This document shows, in pieces, positions 1 through 5,544 of a stretch of DNA of 5,544 nucleotides. How positions within the stretch are numbered: position 1 is the stretch's first letter; every line of letters starts with the position of its first letter. The notes beneath the pieces are model-generated. The model saw nothing but the letters and a program-made list of their open reading frames with translations, did not search any database and was not told the origin of the DNA. Both the position numbers and the translations under genes were made by a program. Source of the stretch: Clostridia bacterium (lineage in GTDB: Bacteria; Bacillota; Clostridia; Oscillospirales; Ruminococcaceae); NCBI GenBank assembly GCA_021152595.1, contig JAGKVC010000192.1:1-5544 (forward strand), written 5' to 3'.

Positions 1-2685
1 GCTCGTCCAGACGCCTACCCAGAAGTCCTTTACTTCACCAAGATCGGTGCCGAAAATACCGCAGATCATATTCAGCGCATTTTTCAGCGTATCCTTGATG
101 AAATTCCATACAGCAGCAAAGATGCCCTTGATGCCGTCCCACACTCTGCTCCAATCGCCGGTAAAGATGCCGACGAAAATATCCAGAACACTCAGGATGA
201 TGTCTGTCACAGCCTTGAAGATATTTGCAATCTGCTGAAACTGCCCCTCAAAGACCGGTTTCAGGAATTTGCAGAGCCCGTCCCATACAGCCTTGATAAC
301 CTCGGTGATATTTTTGAAATCAAAGCCCAGCGCATTGATGCGGTCAACAATACCCTGACAGAAGCCGGAAAAGATACTCTTGATCTGCTCCCAGATCGCC
401 GTGATCTTATTCCGGAAGTCCTCATTGGTACGCCACAAATGCACAAAAGCCGCCACCAGAGCGGCAATGACCGCAATGACAGCGACAACGGGTGCGGATA
501 TACCACCGATAGCTGCGCCGAAGGAAGAAAATGCTGCTTTCGCTCCTGCGATCATGGAAGGCAGGTTCGCTACAAGCTGCATCAGCTTGCCGATACCGAT
601 CATTGTTTTGCCGATAACAAGAAGCAGCGGTCCCAGTGCCGCTGCCACAAGTGCGATTTTCACGATGGTCTCCTTCGTTGCCGGAGACATCGCATTGAAT
701 TTATCAATAAGCGCCTGAATACGGGAAACAATTGACCTGATTGCCGGCATCAGGATCTCACCGAAGCTGATAGCAAGTTCCTGCAGCTGGGATTTCAGAA
801 TGGTCATCTGTCCGGCAAGGTTGTCCTGCATGGTGTCCGCCATGCCCTTTGCCGAGCCTTCACAGCCGTAAATGGCAGTAGAGAGCTTGTTATAGTCCTC
901 CTCACTGGCATTAATGATCGCAAGCATACCAGCCATATTCTGCTTACCGAAGATAGCGGCGGCTGCCTGCATCTGCTCTGCCTGTGCAAGACCCTCTGTG
1001 GTCGTGGACAGTTCTGCAACGATATCATCGAAATCACGGGCGTTGCCCTCGGCGTCTGTCAGTTCCACATTGACCTTGCCCATTTTCTCGCGGAGCATAC
1101 CCATGATATCTCCGAGCGAACGCATATTGCCGTCTGCATCGGTCATGAGTGTATTTGCCCCGGCGATCTCCTTTGAGACACCTTCCTGTTCTTTGGCAAG
1201 TGTCTCTTGTGCTCGAGCAAGTTTCAGCTGTGCTTTTTCGTAGTTGTTGCTTGCGATTTGAGCCTGTGAACTGCCTTCGCCGTACTTGCTGATCGCATCG
1301 TTCAATTTTACCTGTGCATTATCGAGGGAGATCGTAGCATCCTCGACAGCATGCTCTGCCTTCTCGACCTTCTCAAAGTCGATTTTCTGAATTGTTTCAG
1401 TGCTGATAAAACCGAGCTGCTGCATTGCCGCTGCCTGCTGTTTTGTCGGCTTTGTGAGGTTTACAAGGGCGTTTTTCAGACTGTTACCAGCCTGAGACCC
1501 CTTGATACCTGAATTAGCCATAAGGCCGAGTGCAATAGACAGGTCTTCCGCAGATGCTCCCATAGAACCGGCGATCGGCGCAACATACTTGAAGGATTCA
1601 CCCATGAGAGACACATTGGTATTGGCGTTACTCGATGCTGCTGCAAGGATATCTGCGAAATGTGCGGAATCATCCGCGCTCATACCGAGCGCCGTCAGAG
1701 CGTCTGTGACAATATCCGATGTTGTAGCGAGGTCTTCACCGGAAGCGGCAGCAAGGTTCATGATACCCTCGACACCGTTCAGCATATCTTCCGTTTTCCA
1801 GCCTGCCATAGCCATATAGTTCATGGCATCAGCGGCTTCCGATGCGGAGAATTTCGTCTGACCGCCCATCTCCCGGGCCTTATCTCTCAGTGCCTGAAGA
1901 TCCTCACCGGTCGCACCGGATACAGCGGAGACCTTGCTCATGGATGCATCGAAGTCTGCTGTGGTTTTGACAGCAGCAGTACTGAGTCCAAGGATCGGCA
2001 CAGTCACATATTTTGTCAGGCTTGTTCCGACCGTTGCGATTTTGTCGCCGACCTTTTCGATAGATGATCCCGCTTCACCGATCTTTACAAGTGCTGTCTG
2101 AGAATTTGCAGCTTCCTGCTGCAGGTTCCGCAGTTCCTGTTCCGTATCGACAATTTCACGCTGAAGGGCATCGTACTGCTCCGGCGGAATCGGATGTCCG
2201 AATTCATCGGACACATCCTTTGCCTGCTGTTTCAGACCGTTCAGCTCATCAGTTGTCTGCTTGATCTCACTTTGCAGGGCATCGTATTTCTCCTGCGAAA
2301 TTTCACCACGGGAAAGCTGCTCATCGGCGATGCGGCTTTGCTCCTTCAGTTCCCGGAGTTTTGTCTCAGTCTCACCGATCTTCTGCTTGATAGGATCATA
2401 CTTTGCCTTCCACGCATCGTAATTATCTTTGGTTTTGGCGGCCTGTTCGCTGGCTTTTTTCAGCGTTTCGAGTTTATCACTGGTCGATGATACGGCATCG
2501 GCAAGCAATCGCTGTTTCTGCGACAACAGTTCCGTATTGGTCGGGTCGAGCTTCAGCAGCTTTTCCACATCCTTGAGCTGTGTCTGCGTGTTTTTGATAT
2601 TCTTATTGACACCTTCAAGGGCTTTGCTGAGTTTCGTGGTATCGCCGCCGATCTCAACGGTGATGCCCTTGATTCTGTTTGCCAT
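1..2685 (-). CDS. Phage tail tape measure protein, TP901 family (C-terminus outside window)
   Basis: In siphophages this protein sets tail length, is packed inside the tail tube and helps DNA pass into the host. The frame is open from ATG at 2685 to base 1, giving 895 residues with no stop, so the end is missing. The N-terminus begins MANRIKGITVEIGGDTTKL, typical of Clostridia phage tape measures. Residues about 15-200 are coiled coil with three related repeats starting at Y96, Y134 and Y171. Residues about 238-425 match the TP901 core (TTADFDASMSKVSAVSGA, then a GIKGSQAGNSLKNAL segment). A second coiled coil spans about 430-505. The conserved stretch QDNLAGQMTILKSQLQELA lies near 620-638. 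Hydrophobic helices lie at about 676-700 and 732-750. The end is rich in W-containing helices. The start is fixed by AGGAGG 8 bases upstream. No promoter lies directly upstream; a terminator does, so expression probably depends on read-through or antitermination. Confidence 0.95.
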   Translation of the reverse strand, partial: MANRIKGITVEIGGDTTKLSKALEGVNKNIKNTQTQLKDVEKLLKLDPTNTELLSQKQRLLADAVSSTSDKLETLKKASEQAAKTKDNYDAWKAKYDPIKQKIGETETKLRELKEQSRIADEQLSRGEISQEKYDALQSEIKQTTDELNGLKQQAKDVSDEFGHPIPPEQYDALQREIVDTEQELRNLQQEAANSQTALVKIGEAGSSIEKVGDKIATVGTSLTKYVTVPILGLSTAAVKTTADFDASMSKVSAVSGATGEDLQALRDKAREMGGQTKFSASEAADAMNYMAMAGWKTEDMLNGVEGIMNLAAASGEDLATTSDIVTDALTALGMSADDSAHFADILAAASSNANTNVSLMGESFKYVAPIAGSMGASAEDLSIALGLMANSGIKGSQAGNSLKNALVNLTKPTKQQAAAMQQLGFISTETIQKIDFEKVEKAEHAVEDATISLDNAQVKLNDAISKYGEGSSQAQIASNNYEKAQLKLARAQETLAKEQEGVSKEIAGANTLMTDADGNMRSLGDIMGMLREKMGKVNVELTDAEGNARDFDDIVAELSTTTEGLAQAEQMQAAAAIFGKQNMAGMLAIINASEEDYNKLSTAIYGCEGSAKGMADTMQDNLAGQMTILKSQLQELAISFGEILMPAIRSIVSRIQALIDKFNAMSPATKETIVKIALVAAALGPLLLVIGKTMIGIGKLMQLVANLPSMIAGAKAAFSSFGAAIGGISAPVVAVIAVIAALVAAFVHLWRTNEDFRNKITAIWEQIKSIFSGFCQGIVDRINALGFDFKNITEVIKAVWDGLCKFLKPVFEGQFQQIANIFKAVTDIILSVLDIFVGIFTGDWSRVWDGIKGIFAAVWNFIKDTLKNALNMICGIFGTDLGEVKDFWVGVWTS

Positions 2686-2721
2686 GCGGATCACCTCCTC
2701 TGAGAGGGCATGAAAAAAGCA
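2667..2721 (-). repeat. Direct repeat copy 1: terminator tail plus tape-measure start
   Basis: This stretch runs from the U-tract side of the terminator through the ribosome binding site into the first six codons of the tape measure gene. It matches 4044-4099 in the same orientation. By hand alignment about 49 of 56 columns agree, including a run covering CCGC and ATGGCAAACAGAATCAAGG; the differences concentrate around the Shine-Dalgarno region. The two copies bracket the methyltransferase gene. The mismatches suggest two related phage lineages or an old duplication rather than a fresh one. Confidence 0.85.
2694..2699 (-). promoter_or_regulatory. Ribosome binding site of the tape measure gene
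   Basis: The minus strand reads GAGGAGGTGATCCGC before ATG, an almost perfect match to the 16S anti-Shine-Dalgarno sequence with 8 bases between AGGAGG and the start codon. It settles the start at 2685. The stranded copy at 4062 has a weaker version of the same element (GGAGAAGATG). Confidence 0.9.
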
Positions 2722-2743
2722 CCTGCAGGAGCAAGTGCTTTTT
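2714..2743 (-). terminator. Rho-independent terminator after the methyltransferase gene
   Basis: The two arms, 2714-2726 and 2731-2743, form a 13-position stem with one A/C mismatch and a 4-base loop (TCCT on the minus strand). On the minus strand it is followed by TTTTTT. It begins 2 bases after the methyltransferase stop codon and ends about 28 bases before the tape-measure start, so it insulates the two genes. The outer A/T arms also give a T-tract on the plus strand, so it could act in both directions. Confidence 0.88.
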
Positions 2744-2745
2744 AA

Positions 2746-3921
2746 TTAAAATGTGATTTTCGCCTTATTGATAAGATCGATGATGGTTTTAGGCGTGAGG
2801 TAGTAATCTATCTGATCGGGCGTGGTTATTTCGATTTTTTTCAATAGCCTATGAACATAGTCTCGAGCTTTTTCTTCATTTGCTTCCACGGGAGCATTGC
2901 TTACATCTGGAATTTCAGCATGGACAGCCTTTGAAAATGATTCGAGTATTTCAATCCATACGAACTGTGACAGATAAATTGCAAAGGATTCTTCTATCCA
3001 ATAGTCGATTTTCGTTTTTCGCAGCTTTCTTCCAATTTCTTTTATAGAAAAATAAGGAGCAATGTCTTCTATTCCTATCCAGATATCAGCAAAACAATAA
3101 TCAAACTCACCATCAGCAAGTGTCTTCATATACTCAACTGCATCCGCTTTGATAATAGTGATCTTATCTTTATGCTGAAACTGGGGAAGAATATGTTTCT
3201 CAAATAAATCGATAACATCTTGCTCTATTTCAACAATAGTCACTGATTCCACTTCATCTTTTAGCGATGCCATATAAGCAAAATAGCCTATACCACAGCC
3301 TAAAGTTAGTACTTTGCCATTGGCATTTGAAATGGCACCAGCCATAGTATATACCTCATTTGGCGTAACAGACATCCATGTGCTTTTGATGCTTGTCTGA
3401 CCTATCGCAGGATATTTTAACGTGTGAGTGAAACAGCTTACACACGGAATATCAATATGCACTTTTGGCAGTCGTTTAGGTGGGCTATAAATAGCAACTT
3501 CATAAGGCATGAATTCGTGGTAAAGCAGTTCATAGTCGCCTTGATGTTTTTCGTGAAAATCGATATTTTTAAAATAAGGATTATTCTTGAATTCCTCAAC
3601 ATCAAATACACGACACTCTTTTGAAATGGCAGCCATATAGTTATTAAGAATATCCGGACGATCAGCTAAATATGGTGCAATCATTGACTCAACCATAAAA
3701 AGCAGCATCAATTCATCATCTGTGTAATCAGATCTGCCTTGTGCCTGCAAATCCCGGTTAACTTTTGCTGCTTCAGCTCTAAGCGATTCAACATCTCCGG
3801 GAATTACCGAGTTTTCTGCTATGGAATGCGTAATAATAGTATTTACCATTGATGAATAAGGCTTGATGTCAAGAAGCTGCATTATTTTTTCGCTGATTCT
3901 TTTAGAAGGCATAATTCTCAT
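2746..3921 (-). CDS. Class I SAM-dependent methyltransferase-like protein (spermidine-synthase-like fold)
   Basis: This is a complete 391-residue protein. A Rossmann SAM-binding core lies at about 195-285: glycine motif VLTLGCGIGY (204-213), the acidic end of strand 2 at E231 in IVEIEQDVIDLF, an acidic motif ADAVEY (259-264, D260), and FDYCFADIW (273-281). This order resembles spermidine synthases and related class I enzymes. The GGGxG loop of true polyamine synthases is absent, and a roughly 190-residue N-terminal region precedes the core, so the substrate is unknown. A CxxC pair sits at C160/C163. The C-terminal 100 residues look helical. No signal peptide or membrane segment is seen. The gene has its own promoter and terminator and is clearly more AT-rich than its neighbours, which points to acquired cargo. 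The start at 3921 has only a weak GAGAGAG site about 10 bases upstream; ATG at 3912 is an alternative. Confidence is high that it is a gene, moderate for the enzyme class, and low for any specific role. Confidence 0.85.
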   Translation of the reverse strand: MRIMPSKRISEKIMQLLDIKPYSSMVNTIITHSIAENSVIPGDVESLRAEAAKVNRDLQAQGRSDYTDDELMLLFMVESMIAPYLADRPDILNNYMAAISKECRVFDVEEFKNNPYFKNIDFHEKHQGDYELLYHEFMPYEVAIYSPPKRLPKVHIDIPCVSCFTHTLKYPAIGQTSIKSTWMSVTPNEVYTMAGAISNANGKVLTLGCGIGYFAYMASLKDEVESVTIVEIEQDVIDLFEKHILPQFQHKDKITIIKADAVEYMKTLADGEFDYCFADIWIGIEDIAPYFSIKEIGRKLRKTKIDYWIEESFAIYLSQFVWIEILESFSKAVHAEIPDVSNAPVEANEEKARDYVHRLLKKIEITTPDQIDYYLTPKTIIDLINKAKITF

Positions 3922-3961
3922 ATTGCATCATCTCTCTCGATGTAATAGTAATCTTATGAAA

Positions 3962-3990
3962 ATTATAGCACAGAAGGGTGCAAAAGTCAA
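3962..3990 (-). promoter_or_regulatory. Sigma-A-type promoter of the methyltransferase gene
   Basis: On the minus strand TTGACT (3990-3985) and TATAAT (3967-3962) are separated by exactly 17 bases, and a TGTGC element sits just before the -10 box. Transcription should begin near 3955, giving a leader of about 34 bases before ATG at 3921. It closely resembles the promoter at 4770-4798: 27 of 32 bases agree across both boxes and the spacer. Confidence 0.88.
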
Positions 3991-4033
3991 TCGGAAGGAA
4001 TCATAATGCGTTTGCCCAGCGGCATTTAATCGG

Positions 4034-4062
4034 GGCGGTAATACCTTGATTCTGTTTGCCAT
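4034..4062 (-). pseudogene. Stranded start of a second tape measure gene
   Basis: The minus strand carries ATGGCAAACAGAATCAAGG, identical to the first 19 bases of the intact tape measure gene. It continues as TATTACCG where the intact gene reads GCATCACCG, one base shorter. The frame therefore shifts after six codons (MANRIK), and resemblance fades after about 30 bases, about 45 bases before the -35 box of the methyltransferase promoter. It is best read as a leftover of an older tape-measure start displaced when the methyltransferase cassette arrived. With so few codons it cannot be shown to have belonged to a full gene here. Confidence 0.7.
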
Positions 4063-4099
4063 GCGGTTTCATCTTCTCCGTGAGGACATGAAAAAAGCA
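4044..4099 (-). repeat. Direct repeat copy 2: terminator tail plus tape-measure start
   Basis: This is the partner of 2667-2721 in the same orientation. It contains the U-tract side of a terminator, CATGTCCTC, a weakened ribosome binding region and the beginning of a tape measure reading frame. Compared with copy 1 it has one extra base and about six substitutions, all between the U-tract and the start codon. Its terminator stem differs in sequence from that of copy 1, so homology covers the flank of the hairpin but not its core. Confidence 0.85.
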
Positions 4100-4115
4100 G
4101 CCTCGAAGGACTGCT
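4091..4115 (-). terminator. Rho-independent terminator after the 186-residue gene
   Basis: On the minus strand AGCAG pairs with CTGCT and CCT with AGG around a TCG loop, with one bulged T, followed directly by TTTTTT. It lies about 60 bases after the stop codon at 4176, so it probably ends the transcript started at the promoter near 4763. Like the terminator at 2714-2743, it is followed by CATG(C/T)CCTC and a tape-measure start. Confidence 0.8.
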
Positions 4116-4175
4116 CAGTGTATAATCAGTTAAAAAGGCGCATTACATATTCTGCATTCTCTTCGTCTGTGCCAT

Positions 4176-4736
4176 TCAGTCCATGCAGACCTGACAGCCG
4201 TATAAGGCGATATATGCGTCATGTTTTGAACATTTGGGAAATCCACATTTCGGTGGCTCATCCGGATCATGCCAATCGAGCCATTCGGTTAGGACTTCAT
4301 CTTTGATATCGGCTTCTGTCATGCGTTCCATCAAAACCTGATACCCGTCAAGATAGTATTTCACACGTTCCGCATTCGGTTCATACCGGTCACGAAGCGT
4401 TTCCCAGCCGAGCTTCTGCCGCGCGCCTTCGATCACACGCAGCATGAATGCCTTGTCCTCTGCAAAATGCGCCCTGTCCCACGGGAGACAGTCAATATCC
4501 AGATCGACATTTCCAAGTCCTAGTGCAGTCTGATTCTGTTCTGCAAGATATACCATCATCCGCTTCTGGCTTTCGGTTTTTGCAAGCCGTCCGCCGCTCA
4601 GACACAGAATATTGACGAGAACTGCCGCGCCGCCGTTTGACATATGCAGCGAATCACGCATATGCTCATCCCAATAGGCACGGTCTGAAAGCGGATGATC
4701 GACTTCTCCGAATGAAAAAGTAATCGTGACTCCCAT
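4176..4736 (-). CDS. Unrecognised 186-residue protein with C-terminal cysteine knuckle
   Basis: I do not recognise a family. The protein is soluble-looking and begins MGVTITFSFGEVDHPL. A hydrophobic helix-like stretch GGAAVLVNILCLSGG sits at about 35-49, and the second half is charged and helical. It ends with cysteines at C164, C169, C181 and C184 (CGFPKC, then CQVC) with H172 between, a plausible zinc-binding knuckle. The start is placed at 4736 because AGGAGG lies 8 bases upstream. The longer frame from 4763 would start at the predicted transcription start and contain the Shine-Dalgarno site inside its coding sequence. It follows the membrane-protein gene by 58 bases, has its own promoter inside the end of that gene, and has its own terminator. 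Base composition resembles the membrane-protein and tape-measure genes rather than the methyltransferase gene. No role is proposed. Confidence 0.82.
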   Translation of the reverse strand: MGVTITFSFGEVDHPLSDRAYWDEHMRDSLHMSNGGAAVLVNILCLSGGRLAKTESQKRMMVYLAEQNQTALGLGNVDLDIDCLPWDRAHFAEDKAFMLRVIEGARQKLGWETLRDRYEPNAERVKYYLDGYQVLMERMTEADIKDEVLTEWLDWHDPDEPPKCGFPKCSKHDAYIALYGCQVCMD

Positions 4737-4744
4737 CTTCATCG

Positions 4745-4750
4745 CCTCCT
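4745..4750 (-). promoter_or_regulatory. Ribosome binding site deciding the start of the 186-residue gene
   Basis: AGGAGG on the minus strand is 8 bases from ATG at 4736 but only 2 bases from the in-frame ATG at 4742. It lies downstream of the ATG at 4763. This spacing selects 4736 as the start. Confidence 0.8.
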
Positions 4751-4769
4751 GTGATTCTTTCATAGCTGA

Positions 4770-4798
4770 ATTATAACACGGAAGGCAGAAAAAGTCAA
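4770..4798 (-). promoter_or_regulatory. Sigma-A-type promoter of the 186-residue gene
   Basis: On the minus strand TTGACT (4798-4793) and TATAAT (4775-4770) are 17 bases apart, with TGT just before the -10 box. The -35 box covers the stop codon of the upstream membrane-protein gene. Transcription should begin near 4763. The element matches the methyltransferase promoter at 27 of 32 positions, including part of the spacer (CCTTC and GTG). Confidence 0.88.
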
Positions 4799-5454
4799 TC
4801 TGTGTGATGCAGCATTTTTATCGTTTCTCTCAGGCTTTTGTGTTTCATTTTCCTCGGCTCAAAGCCGATCACATCGAAGAACAGGTGCATCACAGCTCCG
4901 CCGAAAAATACAGAAATGAGTGTACCAATACCAACCGAGCCGCCGAGTAACCACCCTGCAAATGTGATAACTGCCCACAGCAGTATCTCAACTACCCCGA
5001 TCGGTATCTTCCGCATTCGTTTCCCGATAGCAATCAGCAGTCCGTCCTTCGGACCGCAGCCTTGTTCTGCGGACATATACAGATACATTCCGATTGAGAT
5101 AAACAGAAATCCGAACAGCATCAGCGCGATACCAAGCCAAATGCTGTGATTCGCCGGATATGGGTTTATTTCGTTCAATAGCTGTGTCAGGTTCCCGGTT
5201 ATAACAGCATCCAGTATTGTCGCAAACCCGATACGCTCCAAGAAAAGAAGCTGTATCAGAACAGCAGTCACAGAGATCAGCACCATAGAACTGCCGTAGT
5301 TCAGCGGTGTATGCTGTGCGATACCCATGCCGAGGCAGTCCCAAGGTGCCAGACCAATGTTTGCGGCTATCGTCAGATGCACACCGAAGGAGTAAACGGC
5401 AAGCCCGAATAAGATCCGCAGCCAGCCGGAAGCGATGTGCTTTTTAGAAGGCAT
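4795..5454 (-). CDS. YczE/YyaS/YitT-type integral membrane protein
   Basis: This is a 219-residue membrane protein of the YczE/YyaS/YitT type, a family widespread in Firmicutes whose transported substrate or role is not established. About five hydrophobic helices are visible at roughly 11-32, 54-72, 105-127, 151-170 and 174-194. The loops carry family-like motifs GLAPWDCL (34-41) and GCGPKDGLLIAIG (132-144), placed after the first and third helices like two half-repeats. A basic tail (EPRKMKHKS) follows the last helix, so the C-terminus is probably cytoplasmic. I chose ATG at 5454 (MPSKKHIASGW). It overlaps the end of the upstream gene by 11 bases and has AGGA about 10 bases before it. The longer frame from 5511 would add a 19-residue basic extension lying inside the upstream gene. 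The overlap implies co-transcription and translational coupling with that gene. Confidence 0.85.
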   Translation of the reverse strand: MPSKKHIASGWLRILFGLAVYSFGVHLTIAANIGLAPWDCLGMGIAQHTPLNYGSSMVLISVTAVLIQLLFLERIGFATILDAVITGNLTQLLNEINPYPANHSIWLGIALMLFGFLFISIGMYLYMSAEQGCGPKDGLLIAIGKRMRKIPIGVVEILLWAVITFAGWLLGGSVGIGTLISVFFGGAVMHLFFDVIGFEPRKMKHKSLRETIKMLHHTD

Positions 5455-5544
5455 CGAAGTTTTCCTGCGTTGCCTTGATCGGGTAATCATAATCGTCATT
5501 ATCCTTTTCAATGAACATTTCGTTGACCATCCCGATAGTGAGCA
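5444..5544 (-). CDS. C-terminal end of an unidentified gene (start outside window)
   Basis: A minus-strand frame enters from the right edge and runs for 32 visible codons to a TAA at 5446-5444. The visible end is acidic, with IEKDNDDYDYPIKATQ followed by ENFDAF. It overlaps the start of the membrane-protein gene by 11 bases (ATGCCTTCTAA), a common arrangement in bacterial operons and the main support for its being real. Too little is present to name a family. Confidence 0.6.
   Translation of the reverse strand, partial: LTIGMVNEMFIEKDNDDYDYPIKATQENFDAF

Noticed and set aside
380..1243. Plus-strand open frames opposite the tape measure gene (for example 380-718 and 914-1243)
   Set aside because: They lie entirely antisense to a continuous 895-codon frame with clear family motifs, have no ribosome binding sites, and their translations are low-complexity shadows rich in Ser, Ala and Ile.
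1502..2713. Further plus-strand frames such as 1660-2067, 2194-2490 and 2429-2713
   Set aside because: They are antisense shadows of the tape measure coding sequence; cysteine- and leucine-rich composition is what complementing helical coding sequence produces.
2711..2746. Plus-strand mini frame starting ATG AAA AAA GCA inside the hairpin (MKKAPAGASAF)
   Set aside because: It is the terminator hairpin read as codons, with no ribosome binding site in its orientation; the matching piece at 4089 does not keep the frame length.
2667..4099. Insertion sequence or transposon bounded by the direct repeats
   Set aside because: The repeats contain coding and terminator sequence of the tape measure region and no terminal inverted repeats; the gene between them is a methyltransferase-like protein, not a transposase or integrase. 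Homologous recombination explains the layout better.
4121..4126. TATAAT on the plus strand as a possible plus-strand promoter
   Set aside because: No -35-like hexamer lies 16-18 bases upstream, the upstream sequence is a terminator hairpin, and no plus-strand gene follows.
4143..4175. Minus-strand 10-codon frame (MAQTKRMQNM) starting right after the stop codon at 4176
   Set aside because: It is too short to support, with no Shine-Dalgarno site; the adjacency to the stop codon could be chance.
4046..4306. Plus-strand 86-codon frame across the second repeat copy
   Set aside because: It crosses a terminator and runs antisense into the 186-residue gene; no ribosome binding site or recognisable product.
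3899..5454. Shared ATGCCTTCTAAAA at the starts of the methyltransferase gene (3912) and the membrane-protein gene (5454)
   Set aside because: The identity is limited to 13 bases encoding MPSK and does not extend on either side, so it is most likely coincidence.

Overview
The window looks like part of a prophage, or a prophage edge, in a low-to-mid GC Gram-positive anaerobe, most likely a gut clostridium (a Ruminococcus-like host would fit). The evidence is a TP901-type tail tape measure protein of the style seen in Clostridia phages, strong AGGAGG ribosome binding sites, and two near-consensus sigma-A promoters (TTGACT-17-TATAAT). The genus is inferred from style, not proven.

Every supported gene lies on the minus strand, so the transcription order runs from high to low coordinates. 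First comes the C-terminal tail of an unidentified gene (5544-5444). It overlaps by 11 bases the start of a YczE/YitT-type membrane protein (5454-4795). Next is an unrecognised 186-residue protein ending in a cysteine-rich knuckle (4736-4176). Its own promoter is embedded in the end of the membrane-protein gene, and a rho-independent terminator follows it. Directly after that terminator is a short stranded copy of the tape-measure gene start (4062-4034).

Then comes an AT-rich cassette: a promoter, a 391-residue class I S-adenosylmethionine (SAM)-dependent methyltransferase-like protein (3921-2746) and a strong terminator. Immediately beyond it is the intact start of the tape measure gene, which fills the rest of the window (2685-1) and runs off its left edge.

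The most informative structure is a pair of diverged direct repeats of about 55 bases (2667-2721 and 4044-4099). Each carries a terminator U-tract, a ribosome binding region and the first codons of the tape measure gene. They bracket the methyltransferase cassette, whose composition is visibly more AT-rich than its neighbours (roughly 35-40% GC in sampled lines, against about 50-55%). The two cargo-type genes also have near-identical promoters. Together this suggests that the position just upstream of the tape measure gene is an acquisition site for self-contained cargo units (promoter, gene, terminator), entered by recombination within the conserved tape-measure start. The usual upstream neighbours of a tape measure gene (tail tube and tail assembly chaperones) are not seen here.

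The non-coding stretch 3922-4175 holds the methyltransferase promoter, the stranded tape-measure start and a terminator. No tRNA, rRNA, CRISPR array, transposase or integrase was seen.
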